Source: Sinohyriopsis cumingii (Eukaryota > Mollusca > Bivalvia > Unionida > Unionidae). From it: a stretch of DNA of 64,000 nucleotides. Made by a program: the position numbers and the translations under genes. The stretch is from positions 89,128,182-89,192,181 of the forward strand of contig CM068839.1 in assembly GCA_028554795.2 (NCBI GenBank), in the 5' to 3' direction. Below, piece by piece: positions 61,448 through 64,000 of the stretch. Below the pieces are notes generated by a model. It did no database searches. It was not told where the DNA came from and worked only from the letters and a program-made list of their open reading frames with translations. Each line of letters begins with the position of its first letter. Within the stretch, counting starts at the first letter, position 1.

Positions 61448-61530
61448 GGGAATGTATTTGAAGGAGAAAAGTGATCCCTGTGTCTTTTCTGTGCTTCATA
61501 GGCGAGAGAAAATTATGTAACATATCTCAC

Positions 61531-61632
61531 CTTCATAGGTGGATACTTGTGGTATGGAGCAGTCCCAGTGGCAAGTTCTATGGCAGTTATTCCCAGGCTC
61601 CAGATATCAGCCTTGTAGTCATATCCTGTCAC
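61531..61632 (-). CDS. OXSR1: OXSR1 exon B: kinase subdomain IX
   Basis: 34 codons, phase 0 at both ends: [11 protein letters not shown], then [12 protein letters not shown] and PYHKYPPMK. The ADIWS(L/F)GITAIELA block is diagnostic for Ste20/GCK-VI kinases. Acceptor tttccaag; donor GTGAGA. The low-coordinate end lies only 62 bases from the right end of the DIRS element, so the insertion is immediately downstream of this exon's splice donor. Confidence 0.96.
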
Positions 61633-61869
61633 CTTGGAAAGAAAAACAAAACAATGAGAAATTAACAAGTGTTCTATGGAACTCAGACTTTCACATGCAA
61701 CCATATGCTAAACTTGCAAACACTTTAACACTAAACTTTAATTCAGATGCAGTCTGAAAAGTGGTACTTATGTCTCAATGAAATTAAAATCAAGATCTAC
61801 TTTTGATACATAGATATAACAGGTACCAATCTGAGGTCCTGTTCCATTCACCTTTTGACTGATGAATAC

Positions 61870-62140
61870 AACAATTACAACTTTCACACTGCTGACAGGG
61901 AAAAATGTCATTTGGAACATCATGTTGCTAAAGAAAAATATCATTTATAACATACTGTTGCAACAGGAAAAATAACATTTGGAACATCCTGTTGCTTGAG
62001 AGAAAATGTCATTTGGAACATACTATTGCTGAAGGAAAAATGTCATTTGGAACATCCTGTTTCTAAAAGAAAAATGACATTTGGACCATCCTGTTTCTAA
62101 AGGAAAAGTGTCATTTGGAACATACTGTTGCTAAGGATAA
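61870..62140 (+). repeat. Minisatellite, about 35-38-bp unit, about 7 copies
   Basis: Unit gaaaaatgtcatttggaaca followed by tcctgttgctaaag, with variable length. In the A-B intron of the kinase gene. Confidence 0.9.
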
Positions 62141-62501
62141 CTCTCCTGAACATGAAACCAATGCTTTATGATATGCTAATAAAAAGAAATGGAGCAAAAA
62201 TGCCAAAGGTCACCAGAACATTAACTTCGAATTCCTGCCTGTCAGATCTTCATTATTTCTGATATCTTGATTTTAATTGGACTGCCTAAGTCTTAAAATG
62301 CATATTCAGATGTTACTTAAAGCTTGTTAGAAAATGTTCAACTAATGTATATAAGGATTTATCACTCACTTCATGAATTTTCTTGCTTCTTAAAAAAAAA
62401 AAATCGATGATCATATACTCCTATAATTTGTGCAAGTATTAATGAAAAGAGGCCAAAGTTGACCTACAAAATGATGCAGTGGAAAAATTAACATAACCCA
62501 C

Positions 62502-62611
62502 TTGTTCCATAACTTCTGGGGCCATCCAGCAGGGCGTTCCTACAAATGTATGTCTGACAGACTCTCGAGTATTGTCCTTTCCTGTGGCCAGCCAAGCACT
62601 GACACCAAAAT
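62502..62611 (-). CDS. OXSR1: OXSR1 exon A: DFG, activation loop, APE
   Basis: Codes for [10 protein letters not shown]... to ...APEVMEQ; the Asp of DFG is split, with its first base in the preceding exon off-window. It contains the activation-loop threonine in [10 protein letters not shown], the residue WNKs phosphorylate in this family, and the APE motif. Acceptor tgcctatag; donor GTGGGT. 110 bp: 2 bases plus 36 codons. Confidence 0.96.
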
Positions 62612-64000
62612 CTATAGGCAAAGTGAACATATAAATATTTAATATCAGCCAGCCAAATGGATGCCATAATATTGTTTAAAATGTGGTTTTCTAATAGCTG
62701 TCATCAGTTTTTAATGCTGATCTTTGAAAAACTACATTGGCATTTTTAAAACACCTGCACACCCACAAAATGTTTTTAAAAAAATTAAGAAACCTTGCAC
62801 ACAAAAAATATCATCTGTAACATTCTATCAATATATTGGGATAGCTAGTCATCTATAATATAATAACATAAAGGACTATCAAACTATCTCAGCAACTTCT
62901 AAGTAATTTCATTTGCATGTGTCTAATGATTTTCATATAACAGGCTAACACCTGAGCCAGGACAAACACAGGTGGGAACAAAAGTCAAGAACCACCCATG
63001 AGTGCACAGATATACACCCCCAAATTAAAATATGTTCATGAAAGCAATGTTACCAATATATTAACTACTCTCTTTTGACTCAAAAAGCCACAAATGTAGA
63101 AAACTCAGTTCTGATGAATGTACTGTTCAAACATTCCTCTGAAATTAGCAAGGATCCGCTCTATTAAACAAAACACTTGCATTTAACATGTCCATTATAA
63201 AACATTATCATATAATGCCCAGCACATTTTGTGCCCAGGGGCTACCAGAATGTTTAACTAGGCTAATATATATTAAATCCTGGTAGACAGCAGTGTTACG
63301 AGTCTAGGCTCTTACAGTAAGTAACAAAAACAAAGTGAAGAAAACAAAGTTTTGTCAAATTTAACAAATAATTTTTTTCCCAAGAAAAAAAAGGGTAAAA
63401 ATGAGAAAAAGAACATACGGTTTTACAAATCAAATCCAAAATTAATCTAAGAATTAAAAAATAGAAGTCCTATTATTAAAATGTCCTAAATGAAACTGAC
63501 TTCGAATCCCAATGAAATCCAAAATGGAAGACAATGACAACTGTTGTAATCTGTGAAATGCTCCAGTGTCAACAGTCTCTTGTTGACTCACAGAAAATAT
63601 TATTCCAGTTTTTGAATCCTGTTTAAATTTCATAAAAAGTCTTTGTCCAAGAATTAATTTAGAGCACTAGTATTTCCAGGGAAAAGAATCACTTTTCTTT
63701 AAAATTATTTGAAGAAAATAAAATAATTAGCCCAAACTGGACACAGCATAAAACAAACGTGACTTCTCAAGTGTTAAGGCACTACTGACAATTCCTTCTC
63801 AAAACATTAGTAAAACTTCTAACTACAACGCAAAACAAATTCCTGGATGGAGGTCAAGAGTTCATCCTTCTGGGAAAACCAAAAGTTTGTAACAATAAAT
63901 GCATGTTATTTGTCACATACTCCATATATGGTCTTGATTCCACTTTATGAATCTTAATGTGAGAAAGAATAAAAACAAAAAAAAGTTCTTAACTAAAACC
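62612..64000. other. Intron upstream of exon A, nothing recognised
   Basis: AT-rich; no exon matching the HRDLKAGN part of the kinase was seen on the minus strand, so that exon lies beyond the window. Confidence 0.6.

Larger units (their letters stand above)
56360..61469 (-). mobile_element. DIRS1-like tyrosine-recombinase retrotransposon, nearly complete but inactive
   Basis: A 5.1-kb element in the B-C intron of the kinase gene, in the same orientation. DIRS elements copy through RNA, form a circle and integrate by a tyrosine recombinase without target-site duplication. All the hallmarks are visible: inverted terminal repeats of about 160 bases, an internal complementary region (56,626-56,715) containing the two terminal extensions joined head to tail, a gag-like ORF with a zinc-finger start, RT, the region after RNase H, and a recombinase with R, HxxR and Y. 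AAA occurs at both boundaries (56,357-56,359 and 61,467-61,469) and as TTT at the junction in the internal region. Breaks: TAG in gag, RT frame change, loss of the RT YxDD and most of RNase H, and two homopolymer frameshifts in the recombinase. GC content is clearly higher than the surrounding intron, consistent with a fairly recent arrival. Confidence 0.95.
22605..62611 (-). other. OXSR1: OXSR1/STK39 (fray) kinase gene, 12 exons, 5' end outside window
   Basis: Minus-strand gene for the SPAK/OSR1 family of Ste20 Ser/Thr kinases. In animals WNK kinases activate these enzymes, which then phosphorylate SLC12 cation-chloride cotransporters in cell-volume and ion control. The twelve exons below total 1,013 coding bases; each junction is GT..AG and the codon phases agree across every intron. 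Order: activation segment, C-lobe, S-motif, acidic linker, C-terminal docking domain. The upstream exons (Gly-rich loop, VAIK lysine, HRD) must lie beyond 64,000. Invertebrates usually have one gene for the vertebrate OXSR1/STK39 pair, so the symbol stands for the family. The terminal exon with the stop codon was not found. Introns range from about 1.1 to 13.5 kb and are full of repeats. Confidence 0.95.

Overview
This is a eukaryotic, animal window: AT-rich, repeat-dense, and dominated by one multi-exon gene with long introns. tRNA-derived SINEs, many short minisatellites, a satellite-like repeat carrying a 'ggggccataactc' phrase and a DIRS-type retrotransposon point to a marine mollusc, most likely a bivalve. 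That placement is inference from repeat style and protein similarity; the species cannot be named from sequence alone.

Host gene. Twelve coding exons on the minus strand, from 62,611 down to 22,605, encode the C-terminal two thirds of an OXSR1/STK39 (SPAK/OSR1, fly 'fray') Ste20-type kinase. All splice sites are GT..AG and reading phase is kept across all eleven introns (1,013 coding bases, about 337 residues). They cover the DFG motif, activation loop, APE, kinase C-lobe, the WNK-responsive S-motif, an acidic linker and the C-terminal docking domain. The 5' exons lie beyond 64,000. The exon with the stop codon was not identified below 22,605.

Mobile DNA. The intron between the B exon (61,531-61,632) and the C exon (52,865-52,998) holds a nearly complete DIRS1-like tyrosine-recombinase retrotransposon (56,360-61,469). 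It has inverted terminal repeats, an internal complementary region that stores the joined termini, a gag-like ORF, RT, RNase H remnants and a tyrosine recombinase. It is dead: an in-frame stop, three reading-frame breaks and a deletion of the RT catalytic core. Two older DIRS relics (32.7-33.2 kb, 44.4-45.7 kb) lie in other introns in the same orientation. Other fossils are a LINE tail (5.5-6.0 kb), a probable LINE tail (46-47.3 kb), a pogo/Tigger transposase end (33.6-34.2 kb) and a hAT transposase end (20.8-21.25 kb).

Layout. 1-3.6 kb: degraded unassigned ORFs. 3.5-6.9 kb: dispersed repeats, SINEs, LINE tail. 7-22.6 kb: no recognised gene; a chain of minisatellites and satellite-like repeats downstream of the kinase. 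22.6-62.6 kb: kinase exons and introns filled with SINEs, a double-hairpin MITE family, minisatellites (50-bp x about 24; 78-bp x about 10; 51-bp with 102-bp higher order; about 40-bp x about 20) and the DIRS elements. 62.6-64 kb: intron with nothing recognisable.
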